Made by a program: the position numbers and the translations under genes
Shown: one piece after another, positions 23,323 to 32,521 of the stretch
How the letters are laid out: each line of letters starts with the position of its first letter
How positions within the stretch are numbered: the first letter of the stretch is position 1
The notes under the pieces: model-generated
The model's database searches: none
Told to the model about the DNA's origin: nothing
The model's input: the letters and a program-made list of their open reading frames with translations, nothing else
Virus record (IMG/VR): IMGVR_UViG_3300031566_000064
Coordinates: 1-49,746 of that record
DNA from: a virus
Reading direction: 5' to 3' (one strand)
Length of the DNA: 49,746 nt

Positions 23323-23868
23323 ATGACTGACATGACATTCACCGATGCAAAAATTGAGATGAGTGCCGCCCAGATAACTTTTGGAGGTACTGACCTTGGT
23401 GGCACTACAGGTGGAGCGACTTTCACTTATACGGTTGGGATGCAGAAAATCTTTGTTGACCAATCATCCATGCCGAGAAAACATAAGATAACTCAAGAGG
23501 AGTGCCAAGCTGTTGTAAATCTATCAGAATACAGTTTCGATAATTTACGCAAGGCTTTGCCTGCAGGAACATATACTCTTGATAGCGGCGGTGCAAAGGA
23601 AAAGATTGAGATTGGTGGAACTCAAATTGTTTCAGGTGATTATGAAGAATTAATAATTACACCTGTAACTGGCGGTTCCGGGACTATTGACACCGACAGC
23701 AACCTTAAAGTTACGATTTACAAAGCTATCGCAATCAGCAATCTCGAATTAGGATTCACAAAAGAGGGTGTTCGGGTTATTGCAATTACATTCGATGCGA
23801 TTGCCGATACAACAAAAGCAGCCGGAAAGCAATTATTCGCACTTGGTGATACGACCGCTACAGCATAA
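23323..23868 (+). CDS. Major tail tube protein
   Basis: 181 aa; GGGGAGG precedes ATG 23323. AQITFGGTDLGGTTGGATF, a central KIEIGGTQIVSGDYEELIIT and KVTIYKAIAISNLELGFTKE reflect the beta-barrel of tail tube subunits. It stands directly before the tail chaperones and tape measure, its usual place. It should be highly abundant in virions. Confidence 0.75.
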   Translation: MTDMTFTDAKIEMSAAQITFGGTDLGGTTGGATFTYTVGMQKIFVDQSSMPRKHKITQEECQAVVNLSEYSFDNLRKALPAGTYTLDSGGAKEKIEIGGTQIVSGDYEELIITPVTGGSGTIDTDSNLKVTIYKAIAISNLELGFTKEGVRVIAITFDAIADTTKAAGKQLFALGDTTATA

Positions 23869-23925
23869 TTAAACCTGCATACGTTTTAATTTTGTATGCT
23901 ATATGTTAAACCGGAGGAAGATGCA

Positions 23926-24378
23926 ATGAAAGCTAAAGAAAAAAAAGATGTTGACGAAACTATCAAAACAAAAGAAGAAATTATAACCGCAGACGCGTGG
24001 AAACAACTTGGCAAAAATACATGGATTGTAAAATTGCCATCAGGTGCGAATGTAGAGCTTAAACAGTTCAATCTTTTTGAAAGTGCTGCATTAGGGCATA
24101 TACCACTAAACCTTGTCAATCTGTCAATGTCATGTGCAGAAAAGATGTCAAGTCGGGATGGCTTTAAACAGTTAAGTTCTAAGGAACTTGAGGGTATGAT
24201 AGAACTGATTAACAAAATTACCCTTAAAGCCGTTGTAAATCCGAAAGTTTCCGAAACAGAGGAAGCCGGCGTAATACTATTAAGCGATATTAGCGTCAAC
24301 GATAAGTTTGCGATATTTGCGGCTATCAATGAAGTAAAGGAGGGCAGCAGGCAACTGTTACCCTTTTCTTCGAAATGA
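23926..24378 (+). CDS. Tail assembly chaperone, G-type
   Basis: ATG 23926 (CCGGAGGAAG upstream) gives 150 aa: an acidic/basic N-terminus, then WIVKLPSGANVELKQFNLFE and a helical body. It lies between tail tube and tape measure, where the lambda G/GT-type chaperone is always found. Such chaperones coat the tape measure and are lost from the mature tail. A T-type domain follows in the +1 frame, with a slippery CCC TTT near the end. Confidence 0.75.
   Translation: MKAKEKKDVDETIKTKEEIITADAWKQLGKNTWIVKLPSGANVELKQFNLFESAALGHIPLNLVNLSMSCAEKMSSRDGFKQLSSKELEGMIELINKITLKAVVNPKVSETEEAGVILLSDISVNDKFAIFAAINEVKEGSRQLLPFSSK
24358..24378 (+). other. Probable programmed +1 ribosomal frameshift site
   Basis: In the G frame the bases read TTA CCC TTT TCT TCG AAA TGA. 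The T-type frame is one base later (CCT TTT CTT CGA AAT). Slippage of a proline tRNA on CCCT would join the frames six codons before the stop. The +1 frame is closed just upstream (TAA at 24335), so the switch must occur within about 40 bases. Tail-chaperone frameshifts are usually -1; +1 is a known minority type. Confidence 0.65.
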
Positions 24379-24382
24379 CGGT

Positions 24383-24658
24383 ATGGTTAGAACGATTGAC
24401 GGCGTATGTCAGAGATACGGACAGAGGCCGTCATCGATTATTGGGATAAAAGATGAATTAGTGGCTTATGAGTTCGATGTTTCCGTTGCAATAAAAGGCT
24501 CAAAAATGGAACAAGATGAAATGGAAAGCAAAACAGGCGATACCAAAAAACGAGCTATTATTGATGATAAAAAAGTAATGTCGGAACAGGAATTAAAAAG
24601 ACTCCGTTCTCAATTCGGTTCAGTTGCTAATTTGCAGAATATGTCCACGAGGAAATAA
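24383..24658 (+). CDS. Tail assembly chaperone, T-type extension
   Basis: This frame encodes DGVCQRYGQRPSSIIGIKDE and LVAYEFDVSVAIKG, the typical T-domain motif that contacts the tape measure, then a charged tail. Its first ATG (24383) has no ribosome site, which argues that it is made as a fusion to the G protein by the frameshift at 24358-24378 rather than alone. Confidence 0.75.
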   Translation: MVRTIDGVCQRYGQRPSSIIGIKDELVAYEFDVSVAIKGSKMEQDEMESKTGDTKKRAIIDDKKVMSEQELKRLRSQFGSVANLQNMSTRK

Positions 24659-24663
24659 TTATT

Positions 24664-27420
24664 ATGGCTGATGTAGTTGCGGGGAATCTGATTGTAAATA
24701 TAAAAGCAATGACTGGTGATTTCCAGAGAAATATGGATAATGCAACTAAAGGCTTATCAGGCTTTTCTAAAAATGTGGCAAATACACAAATCTCTTTGAA
24801 AAAGCTTACTATTGCATTTACTGCATTTACTGCTGCCTCCGGTCTTGTCGCCCGTAGTTTTATTAAAGCTGCAAGTGAGGCGGAAGGTTATCAGGTCAGA
24901 TTAAAAGTTCTGTTAGGTTCTCAATCTGAAGGCAACAGAATGTTTCAAGAAATGACTAAGTATGCCTCCAAAGTTCCTTTTACATACAGAGAAGTTATGG
25001 GTGCTGCTACAAGCCTTTCCGGAGTCATGAGAGGCGGAGTTGATGAAATAAAAGAATGGATGCCTTTAATAGGAGATTTAGCCGCTGCATCAGGACTTGA
25101 TATTCAGACGACTACATCGCAAGTAATAAAAATGTATTCTGCGGGTGCTGCCGCTGCGGACATGTTTCGGGAACGAGGTATCCTTGCCATGCTTGGATTT
25201 AAAGCAGGTGTAAGCTATTCTGCCGAAGAGACCCGAAAGGCAATGTTTGAAGCATGGAATAAAGCCGATAGTCAGTTTAAGGGAGCTACGGATGAACTTT
25301 CTAAAACATGGACAGGTTTAACTTCAATGCTTTCTGATGCTTGGTTTCAGTTTAAAGTGGATGTTATGGAAGCTGGTTTATTTGATGCAATAAAAGAAGA
25401 AATTTTAAAATTAATTGAAAAAATTAATGAATTGAAAGAAGCTGGTAAATTAGAAGAATGGGCTAATAAAATTAGTGGTAGCTTTGAAAAAATAATAAGT
25501 TCTTTTAATGATATTAGTTTAAAAATTGATGTTTTAATTGGTAGATTCTTGAAACTTGGTTATGCCATAAAGAATTTTGGTATGTTTGGTGGATTAGGCG
25601 ATCCTTTATCTATTAAAAAAATTAATAAATATTTTGAGGAAGTAGACCAAGCAGTGTCTGAGATGATGTTGGAAAGAATGGGAATAAGACCTTATGGAGG
25701 TATAACTCCAGAAGAATACCAAACATCAAAAACACCAATAATGTTCCGAAAAGGATTTAAAGGATTTGAAACTGCAGGCGGTGGTGGTGAAGGTGGTGAA
25801 GGTGGTGAAGGTGGTGAAGGAACAGCATTCGGTATCGGTGGCAGACGAGCTTCTATGAGTTCTATGCTTATTAATGAATCAGCAAGAATCTCACAAATCG
25901 GGCTTACAGGCACAGAATTAGCACTTAATAAAACAAGAAATGCATGGCTTGAATTTACGAATGAAATGACTAAACCTGAATCCGGTACAATCTCAAAATT
26001 TGCAGAATCATCAATGAATATATTCAGAGAGATGGGTTCTGAAATGAGGTGGGAGCTTGAAAACATAAGCTATTTCTTCACAAAAGATGTACTGGCAGGT
26101 GGTTGGAAATATGGATTTCAGGAATTACGTAATATGGCTACTGATGCACTGCATCATCTTGCAGGCAGACTCGTTGTTACGATTGAGAGAGAATTGATTG
26201 ACAGGATTTATGATGCTTTGATAAGTGAGGCAGTCGGGAAAGCTGTTGGTGAATTTATCGATTTGTTTAAACCTGTCGGAAATATTTTCAAGTGGATATG
26301 GGAAGGGGAATCTGGGAGTGGGGGTTTAAAATCATTATTTACTGCTGATTGGTTTCAAGAAGCTATAAAAGCACCATTTAAGAATACTGCTGATTTTTTT
26401 AAATGGATATGGGCGGGGGAATCTGGGAGTGGGGGTTTAAAAAGTTTGTTTGAATCTGATTGGCTTGCAGATACGGTAAAAGCTCCCTTTAAAAAAACAG
26501 CAGATATGTTTAAATGGATATGGGAAGGGGAATCTGGGAGTGGGGGTTTAAAATCATTATTTGAATCTGATTGGTTTAAAAAATACATTGCAAATCCATT
26601 TAAAGAAGCATCAAAAATGGCTTTGTGGATTTGGCATGGTTCTGAATTTGGTTCTGGAATAAAAGAATTATTTGAAGCAGGTTGGTTTAAGAAAGCATTG
26701 AAAGACCCGTTTGATTTTCTTGGTAAATTAGGAGTATTAATATGGCATGGTTCTGAATTTGGAGGAGGTTTACTTGAACTCTTTACTGCCGATTGGTTTA
26801 AAGATGCTATTCTGCATCCTTTCAAAACATTAAGTAAGGCAGGAACTTGGTTATGGGAAGGTGTAGCAGGAATTGGTGGAGGCATAAAAGCATTGTTAGA
26901 AGCGGAATGGCTTCATACAGCAATATATGTAGCTTTTTCAAATCCTATTGCAGCAGCTTTTATAGCGACCGTTGCTATATTGTCTGCTGCATGGTCATCA
27001 CTTGAAGATGATATATATGAGTTTATTTTTGGTCCATGGAAAAGTTTTAATGAAGAGTTACGGCGTTCTAATACCGGTATTGTTAATCCTCCAACCGGAG
27101 AAAATATACCAACTGGGCCAACAACAGGAAGAGCTACACCTTTGTGGGTAAGAAATGCTTTTGGTGAGGCTTTTTATACTGACTTGATGAATAGAATTGG
27201 TTCATATCAACATGGCGGTATCGTTCCCGGCAGAATAGGACAACCTCAACTTGCTGTTATTCATGGCGGTGAAACAATTACACCGCCTGGCATTCCTTCG
27301 ATAGTAGTGAATGTAACTGGAAATAATATACTTGATGATAATACGGCAAATATGCTGGCACAGAGAATAACGGAAAAAATATCAATGCAGTTAAGAACTC
27401 GGCAAAGGTATTCCTTATGA
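24664..27420 (+). CDS. Tape measure protein
   Basis: At 918 aa it is the longest gene, sited after the chaperones. The N-terminus (VVAGNLIVNIKAMTGDFQRN, then KNVANTQISLKKLTIAF) and YASKVPFTYREVMGAATSLS match tape-measure start regions. A GEGGEGGEGGEG linker lies near residue 380, six 37-residue repeats at about 542-763, a hydrophobic segment (NPIAAAFIATVAILSAAW), and the C-terminal HGGIVPGRIGQPQLAVIHGG seen in many tape measures. It sets tail length and probably enters the host envelope during DNA delivery. Confidence 0.92.
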   Translation: MADVVAGNLIVNIKAMTGDFQRNMDNATKGLSGFSKNVANTQISLKKLTIAFTAFTAASGLVARSFIKAASEAEGYQVRLKVLLGSQSEGNRMFQEMTKYASKVPFTYREVMGAATSLSGVMRGGVDEIKEWMPLIGDLAAASGLDIQTTTSQVIKMYSAGAAAADMFRERGILAMLGFKAGVSYSAEETRKAMFEAWNKADSQFKGATDELSKTWTGLTSMLSDAWFQFKVDVMEAGLFDAIKEEILKLIEKINELKEAGKLEEWANKISGSFEKIISSFNDISLKIDVLIGRFLKLGYAIKNFGMFGGLGDPLSIKKINKYFEEVDQAVSEMMLERMGIRPYGGITPEEYQTSKTPIMFRKGFKGFETAGGGGEGGEGGEGGEGTAFGIGGRRASMSSMLINESARISQIGLTGTELALNKTRNAWLEFTNEMTKPESGTISKFAESSMNIFREMGSEMRWELENISYFFTKDVLAGGWKYGFQELRNMATDALHHLAGRLVVTIERELIDRIYDALISEAVGKAVGEFIDLFKPVGNIFKWIWEGESGSGGLKSLFTADWFQEAIKAPFKNTADFFKWIWAGESGSGGLKSLFESDWLADTVKAPFKKTADMFKWIWEGESGSGGLKSLFESDWFKKYIANPFKEASKMALWIWHGSEFGSGIKELFEAGWFKKALKDPFDFLGKLGVLIWHGSEFGGGLLELFTADWFKDAILHPFKTLSKAGTWLWEGVAGIGGGIKALLEAEWLHTAIYVAFSNPIAAAFIATVAILSAAWSSLEDDIYEFIFGPWKSFNEELRRSNTGIVNPPTGENIPTGPTTGRATPLWVRNAFGEAFYTDLMNRIGSYQHGGIVPGRIGQPQLAVIHGGETITPPGIPSIVVNVTGNNILDDNTANMLAQRITEKISMQLRTRQRYSL
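26287..26952 (+). repeat. Six 111-bp repeats in the tape measure gene
   Basis: The period is exactly 111 bp (37 codons; consensus FKWIWEGESGSGGLKSLF then xADWFKxAIxxPFK). The first three units are close at the DNA level, the last three only at the protein level, so duplication has been stepwise. Conserved Trp residues mark each turn. Change in copy number would alter predicted tail length. Confidence 0.85.
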
Positions 27421-28652
27421 GTACGATTTATTATGAAGTTAACGACATTGATGTTTCAGATGAAGTACAACGTCAGTCATTAACCATAAATCATAGGCTG
27501 ACTTCAAGTGTTGATACGGCAGTATTTACAATGGTTGATCCTGATACTGCTCCTGTTCCCGGTAATAGTGTTCTGATATATCTTGATAATGCTACGCAGA
27601 AACTTTTTGCAGGTTTGATTGTATCAATAAATCAAAGAAAACTTGCTCCGGGAAGCTGGCAATATACTGTAAATTGTACGGATTGGCAGAGGCTTTTCGA
27701 TAAAAGATTGGTCGCAACTACTTATACGAGTAAGACGGTTCAACAAATTGTAGAGGATATAGTATCGAATTATACCGATGCAACAGTCGGATTCACTTCT
27801 AATAATGTAACAGGCGTTTCATTTATTACAATTAATGAGATGAGGTTCAATTATAGATACCCTTCGGATTGTTTGAGAGAACTTGCTGAATCTCATGGAT
27901 GTGAATGGTATATTGATGAAGATAAGGATGTTCATTTCTTTGTAAAACAGGAAGTTGAAGATGCTCCTTATGAAATAACGGATACAACTCTTAAAACAGT
28001 AATAAATACTTTTAATATAAGTATTGATTATTATCAGGTCAGGAATACTGTATATGTTCGGGGTGGCTATAAGCTTTCAAGCAGTATAACAGAAACGAGG
28101 GTTGCAGATGGTTCTCAAAGGACTTGGAATCTGCCGTATAAACCTTATTCTTTGAGTTTGACTGTCGATGGTGGTGCAAAAACACTCGGTGAGGAGTTTA
28201 TTGATGAAGATGACGGTAGCTATGAATATTTTTATAACTATGATGAAAAAATAGTCAAATGTGCGACTGCAGAAGCAACTCCTGCTCAAGGGATTTTAAT
28301 GGTTTTTTCATTCACTTTTGAAAGACCGATTTTGATTTATGCTACAGACGATGCCTCAATAAATGAAATAGCCGATGCGGAACTTGGAGACGGTAAATAT
28401 GAATATATTTATAAAGATACTAATTTAAACGAAAGCGAAGCATTTATTAGGGCAAAATATGAATTGCAAATAAATAAAGACCCCGTTATATCGGGCAGTT
28501 TTACCTCTCATGAATACGGATTCAAAGTTGGTCAAACATTGGCAATAAATTTCATTGGATGTGATTACAATGATGATTATGGTATAAATAATGTTACGAT
28601 CACTTCACTGGGAAATAATATTTTATTATATAGTATGGAGTTCACTAATTGA
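27417..28652 (+). CDS. Tail tip / baseplate hub protein
   Basis: 411 aa; ATG 27417 overlaps the tape-measure stop. The N-terminal barrel (YYEVNDIDVSDEVQRQSLTI, FAGLIVSINQRKLAPGSWQY, CTDWQRLFDKRLVA) and the middle domain (CLRELAESHGCEWYIDEDKD) fit gpD/gp27-like hub proteins that cap the tail tube and carry the distal baseplate. Gene order supports it. No enzymatic motif is visible. Confidence 0.75.
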   Translation: MSTIYYEVNDIDVSDEVQRQSLTINHRLTSSVDTAVFTMVDPDTAPVPGNSVLIYLDNATQKLFAGLIVSINQRKLAPGSWQYTVNCTDWQRLFDKRLVATTYTSKTVQQIVEDIVSNYTDATVGFTSNNVTGVSFITINEMRFNYRYPSDCLRELAESHGCEWYIDEDKDVHFFVKQEVEDAPYEITDTTLKTVINTFNISIDYYQVRNTVYVRGGYKLSSSITETRVADGSQRTWNLPYKPYSLSLTVDGGAKTLGEEFIDEDDGSYEYFYNYDEKIVKCATAEATPAQGILMVFSFTFERPILIYATDDASINEIADAELGDGKYEYIYKDTNLNESEAFIRAKYELQINKDPVISGSFTSHEYGFKVGQTLAINFIGCDYNDDYGINNVTITSLGNNILLYSMEFTN

Positions 28653-29125
28653 GTAATATAATATTAAAATGTAATGAAATTATCAAGCCTTCCGGCATAA
28701 TAACTTGCACAAAGAGGGATTGGAAAACCGGCGAGATATTGTCGGTCAATAGATATGATAATCTCATTGTAAACGTCTGGAAAAATGCAACCGCGAATAG
28801 ATACGGTCAGGTAGGCAATGATTGTGATATTACCTATGGAGCAGTGGGAACAGACGGAACGGCTCCGACGGTAAGCGATACAACTTTAACAACCGAACTT
28901 GACAGGTCTCTTATAACAGACATTTCTGCAAGTTCGAATGTAGTTACATTTTATGTGTTTTTTGATGCCGCAGATGCAAATGGTACTTTATTGGAGTTCG
29001 GGGCATTTGGAGAAGCTGCTACTTCTTCAGCTGATAGCGGCACGATGGTGAACCACGTATTGATTAATGAAATTAAATCAAGCTCTCAAACTTTGTTATT
29101 TCAATGTAAAATAACGGTAAGTTGA
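28649..29125 (+). CDS. Baseplate or tail-tip protein, 158 aa
   Basis: The start TTG 28649 overlaps the upstream TGA (TTGA), the third use of this junction here; GGAG is eight bases before it. It shows GIITCTKRDWKTGEILSVNR, YDNLIVNVWKNATANRYGQV and a beta-rich body, a pattern seen in small tail proteins following the hub. Function is by context. Confidence 0.65.
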   Translation: MSNIILKCNEIIKPSGIITCTKRDWKTGEILSVNRYDNLIVNVWKNATANRYGQVGNDCDITYGAVGTDGTAPTVSDTTLTTELDRSLITDISASSNVVTFYVFFDAADANGTLLEFGAFGEAATSSADSGTMVNHVLINEIKSSSQTLLFQCKITVS

Positions 29126-29126
29126 T

Positions 29127-29342
29127 ATGCCTAATCCGAATGAAGATTTAATCAGTTTAATTTTGGCTATTGTAAAGCAACAGCAGAATGTTGTCAATGT
29201 TAGAGATGACGAGCTTGTTGATAAACTGAAAATAGTCAGCGAAAGCGTTACATTGTCAGAAAGTTTAACGATTAAGAAAAATACACATCCAGTCAAATAT
29301 GATGATCCAGAAGCAATTTACGATAGATGCTCTTACGGTTAG
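29127..29342 (+). CDS. Small tail-region protein, 71 aa
   Basis: It is helical at the N-terminus (LISLILAIVKQQQNVVN) with a Ser-rich segment (SESVTLSESLTIKKN). The start ATG 29127 is one base after the previous stop. Unrecognised; probably a minor tail component or assembly factor. Confidence 0.6.
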   Translation: MPNPNEDLISLILAIVKQQQNVVNVRDDELVDKLKIVSESVTLSESLTIKKNTHPVKYDDPEAIYDRCSYG

Positions 29343-29352
29343 GAGGTTTTAA

Positions 29353-29700
29353 TTGGCTTATTCCAAGACAACTGCCCGGACTGCTCATAGTGATACAGTA
29401 ACAGCTGCTTTTCATAATTCTATTATGGCGGAACTAAAGGCTGCGGCAGAAAATATCACTTTACACGATGTGGATAAGGTCATAGCGTATACAGGAAATA
29501 AAATCTCAACTATTACTATTACTGATAATTCAGCAACATCTGGATATGATATAACAGCAGTTATGACTTTTATTTATACAGGATGGAAAGTAACTCAAAT
29601 TGTGACAGTCTTTGACGTTGGCGAGATGAATATAACTGTCACAGAAGTTTTTTCTTATTCTGGTTGGAAATGTACTGGTATTGCAAGGACGCTTTCATAA
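29353..29700 (+). CDS. Tail-region protein with TTG start, 115 aa
   Basis: TTG 29353 follows AGGAGG. The N-terminal segment (YSKTTARTAHSDTVTAAF) is helical; the second half has two similar beta-hairpins (FIYTGWKVTQIVTVFDVGE and FSYSGWKCTGIARTLS), a small internal duplication. Possibly a neck or fibre-attachment protein; no family recognised. Confidence 0.6.
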   Translation: MAYSKTTARTAHSDTVTAAFHNSIMAELKAAAENITLHDVDKVIAYTGNKISTITITDNSATSGYDITAVMTFIYTGWKVTQIVTVFDVGEMNITVTEVFSYSGWKCTGIARTLS

Positions 29701-29708
29701 GAGTGAAA

Positions 29709-30317
29709 ATGATGATAAAAATATGCTTAAATTGTGGGAAAGAATTTAAAACAAAATATAGCAGGTCAAAATACTGTTCCCAAGATTGTTTTCATAATAA
29801 TCAAATAGGTAGACATTTCTCTGAAAAATGGAAAAGTAATATGAGCAAAGCACAAAAAGGCAAAAAGCTTTCTGAGGAAACAAAAAAGAAAATAGGTGAG
29901 AGCCATAAAGGAGAAAGAAATTATCATTGGATGGGTGGATTAAAAGAATATAGGGAAAGACGTAAAAATAATCCAAGATATATTTTAAATAATAGAATAA
30001 GTCGTGGAATAAGTCATTGTTTGAAAGGCAATAAAAATGGTCGACATTGGGAGAAACTTGTTGGGTATACTCATAAACAACTAATAAAACATTTAAAAGA
30101 AACTCTTCCTGTTGGTTATGATTGGCAAGATTTCTTAAGTGGCAAATTACACATAGATCATAAAATACCAATTTCAGCACATAATTTTACCAAGCCTGAA
30201 CATATTGATTTTAAAAGATGCTGGGCATTGGTAAATTTACAATTATTACCAGCACTTAAAAATAGAATTAAACATGATAAATTAACAGAAGATTTTCAAC
30301 CAAGTTTTAAAATATAA
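29709..30317 (+). CDS. HNH homing endonuclease with NUMOD3-like region
   Basis: From ATG 29709, 202 aa: an N-terminal zinc finger (CLNCGKEF then KYCSQDCFHN), a NUMOD3-like DNA-binding block (MSKAQKGKKLSEETKKKIGE then SHKG) and a C-terminal HNH domain (HIDHKIPISAHNFTKPEH, CWALVNLQLLPALKNRIKH). It is homologous at the C-terminus to 10176-10940 and the fragment 15846-16025. It is a free-standing selfish gene set between tail genes; no intron borders are visible. Confidence 0.85.
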   Translation: MMIKICLNCGKEFKTKYSRSKYCSQDCFHNNQIGRHFSEKWKSNMSKAQKGKKLSEETKKKIGESHKGERNYHWMGGLKEYRERRKNNPRYILNNRISRGISHCLKGNKNGRHWEKLVGYTHKQLIKHLKETLPVGYDWQDFLSGKLHIDHKIPISAHNFTKPEHIDFKRCWALVNLQLLPALKNRIKHDKLTEDFQPSFKI

Positions 30318-30329
30318 AGGGAGCAAATC

Positions 30330-31898
30330 ATGGTAGGAGCAGAGATACTTACCGGAATTATTGCAGAGGGTATTGGTGTTCGTCACGGAACGTGTGATAC
30401 AGGCATGGGAGCCAGCACTACAACTGTAGTATGTGCGGATTTAGCAGGTTTTGGAGATGATTACTTTAACACGAAATTCTACATGCAGATTATTAAAAAC
30501 ACAAATTCCGTTGGCAATGCTCCAGAATCACAGGTTCGGCAAATAACAAATTATGTTTCTGCAACCGGAACATTCACGGTAACGGCGTTTGGAGCAAACG
30601 TCGAGGAGGGAGACTCGATATTTATAATACATGAATGTATTGCTTTGCTCGGACTTCATGCAGACGCTACACTTGCAAAAATGGTTGACGATTCATGGCT
30701 TGCACATATTCTTGCGATTGACGGCGATGTTTCCGATTTTAATGATAATACCGACTCTTTGGAAGCAATAAGTGATAAGCATTTAGTACCTGCTAAAGAT
30801 TCTACAGCTGATGTCAATATGCGTGATGTAGTCGGGAAGAAAGATGATACATTAAAGCCTTATTATAAAGACGATATAATTGCAGGCGGAACAGCAACAG
30901 CAAATGGATATGCAGAACCTTATGTTCCTTCGAATGCTTGTGATAATAATGTTGATACTTTTTGGACAGATATTAATGGTGCTCCGTGGTGGTGGAAATA
31001 TGATTTTGGAGTAGGGGTTACAAAGGTCGTTACTGGATATGCAATAAATGCGGGAATATATCCTACAAATAATCCTGGGAGTTGGACATTTGAAGGTTCT
31101 AATGATGATTCGGACTGGACTGTCCTTGACACACAATCTGAGATAAAGACAAATACTTTTCAATGGATGTCATTTGATATATATAGCAATTATACCGCAT
31201 ATAGATATTACCGGTTTAACATTACTGCAAATCAATCAGCGGGGAGTGTTGGTTTTTTAGCGGAGGTAGAATTTTATGAAGCCGGTGCGACAACAGGAAC
31301 AGTATCCTCTCATTCCATTTTAAAAGGAATACTTGCCAAAATCCCATTACTTGATAGGTTGATTAATACTATCGGGAATAAAGATGATACTGCAAATACT
31401 ACAGTTGACGATACTTCCTCAATAATGCGGTATATGAAAGGCGCCGTAAATCAACTTGCGTCAATTATAAGTAGCCTTTGGAAAGGGTACACAACTGCTG
31501 GAGTTATTGTTTGTGATACTTCTGTAGGAACTCCAGACATTATCGTAGTGGCAAGCTATGCTGCTGCGAATACATTTGGTAGCTGGACACAGATTGATGC
31601 TGCCGCAAGTGCTGATAGTTGCATAAATTGGATTCATGTTGCCTTAATTACTCTAACTGGTCGACTCGTGAAAGCTGCTATAGAAATTGGAACGGGTGCA
31701 GGTGGTTCTGAAGTAACAAAGATACGGATTCCATTTTCTGTATATGCTAATACCGATATTGCTCATGATAGTGTTGGAATAAGTTTAACAATACCAATTA
31801 AAGTTGCAAGTGGAACGAGAATTGCAGCAAGAATTACAGATAATGAAGAAGCAGCAACAAGCTATAACGTAGGCGTGGCTTACTATCAAGGTTTATAA
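30330..31898 (+). CDS. Receptor-binding candidate with discoidin-like domain
   Basis: 522 aa. Residues about 185-320 look like an F5/8 type C (discoidin, CBM32-like) beta-sandwich: PYVPSNACDNNVDTFWTDIN, WWWKYDFGVGVTKVVTGYAI, WTFEGSNDDSDWTVLDTQSE, YRYYRFNITANQSAG and LAEVEFYEAG. Such domains bind sugars. The N-terminus looks like a tail-attachment region and the C-terminal 150 residues are beta-rich. As the last large tail gene it is the best candidate for host-glycan recognition. Confidence 0.75.
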   Translation: MVGAEILTGIIAEGIGVRHGTCDTGMGASTTTVVCADLAGFGDDYFNTKFYMQIIKNTNSVGNAPESQVRQITNYVSATGTFTVTAFGANVEEGDSIFIIHECIALLGLHADATLAKMVDDSWLAHILAIDGDVSDFNDNTDSLEAISDKHLVPAKDSTADVNMRDVVGKKDDTLKPYYKDDIIAGGTATANGYAEPYVPSNACDNNVDTFWTDINGAPWWWKYDFGVGVTKVVTGYAINAGIYPTNNPGSWTFEGSNDDSDWTVLDTQSEIKTNTFQWMSFDIYSNYTAYRYYRFNITANQSAGSVGFLAEVEFYEAGATTGTVSSHSILKGILAKIPLLDRLINTIGNKDDTANTTVDDTSSIMRYMKGAVNQLASIISSLWKGYTTAGVIVCDTSVGTPDIIVVASYAAANTFGSWTQIDAAASADSCINWIHVALITLTGRLVKAAIEIGTGAGGSEVTKIRIPFSVYANTDIAHDSVGISLTIPIKVASGTRIAARITDNEEAATSYNVGVAYYQGL

Positions 31899-31919
31899 TC
31901 TAATAAAGGGAGATTTAAA

Positions 31920-32162
31920 ATGGCAGATTACACAATTACAATTACATTAACAGATGCTCAAGATTCGGCTATGAAAAATATCGCAACGAAAGCTGGAAAA
32001 ACTGTTGCTCAAATATTTCAGGAGTTCTGGGATGGGTACTCTGTTGATGGAAAAGTACAAGTTGGTGCAGTCAAATCTCAAATTAATCAATGGATTAATG
32101 ATGATTTGAAAACTGAACTTGCGAAAACAACACCGGAAAATGTATTAGCATTATTAAAATAA
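31920..32162 (+). CDS. Small MADYTIT paralog 1, 80 aa
   Basis: It begins MADYTITITLTDAQDSAMKN, nearly the same start as the next gene, so the pair arose by duplication. It has an N-terminal strand and then helices (TVAQIFQEFWDGYSVDG). GGGAG precedes ATG 31920. It may be a tail-fibre chaperone or minor tail protein; that is inference from position. Confidence 0.65.
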   Translation: MADYTITITLTDAQDSAMKNIATKAGKTVAQIFQEFWDGYSVDGKVQVGAVKSQINQWINDDLKTELAKTTPENVLALLK

Positions 32163-32179
32163 AATTGAGGAGAAATACA

Positions 32180-32443
32180 ATGGCAGACTACACAATTACA
32201 TTAACAACTAATCAGGATAATGCCCTGAAAGAGATAGCGGAGAAAGCTAACCTAACTCCACAAGATTACATCAGTAACATGGTTAAATCGTATATCAATA
32301 ATAACTTTATTTCGTATATCGTTAATAATAACACCATCACAAAGGACGAGATACTGGAACAGAATGCGAAACTGGTGATGTCTAAATCTGTTTATCTCGA
32401 AGATTTGGCAACGGCAAAGGCCGAAGCGTTACCTGTTAAATAA
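32180..32443 (+). CDS. Small MADYTIT paralog 2, 87 aa
   Basis: ATG 32180 (TTGAGGAG upstream) gives MADYTITLTTNQDNALKEIA followed by helices (NLTPQDYISNMVKSYINNNF). It is paralogous to 31920-32162, and the two have since diverged strongly after residue 20. The longer in-frame start at 32165 lacks a ribosome site. Confidence 0.65.
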   Translation: MADYTITLTTNQDNALKEIAEKANLTPQDYISNMVKSYINNNFISYIVNNNTITKDEILEQNAKLVMSKSVYLEDLATAKAEALPVK

Positions 32444-32462
32444 TTAATTGCTGTAATAAAAG

Positions 32463-32502
32463 CTAAAACTAATGACTCCGAAAGGGGAGGCTACGGTTTT
32501 AG
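32463..32502 (+). other. Intergenic RNA hairpin before holin-region operon
   Basis: CTAAAAC (32463-32469) pairs with GTTTTAG (32496-32502), with an inner CTCC/GGAG stem (32476-32489). No T run follows. It could be an mRNA processing or stability element between tail and lysis genes. Confidence 0.4.
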
Positions 32503-32521
32503 AAAGGCAAAGGAAAATTCG

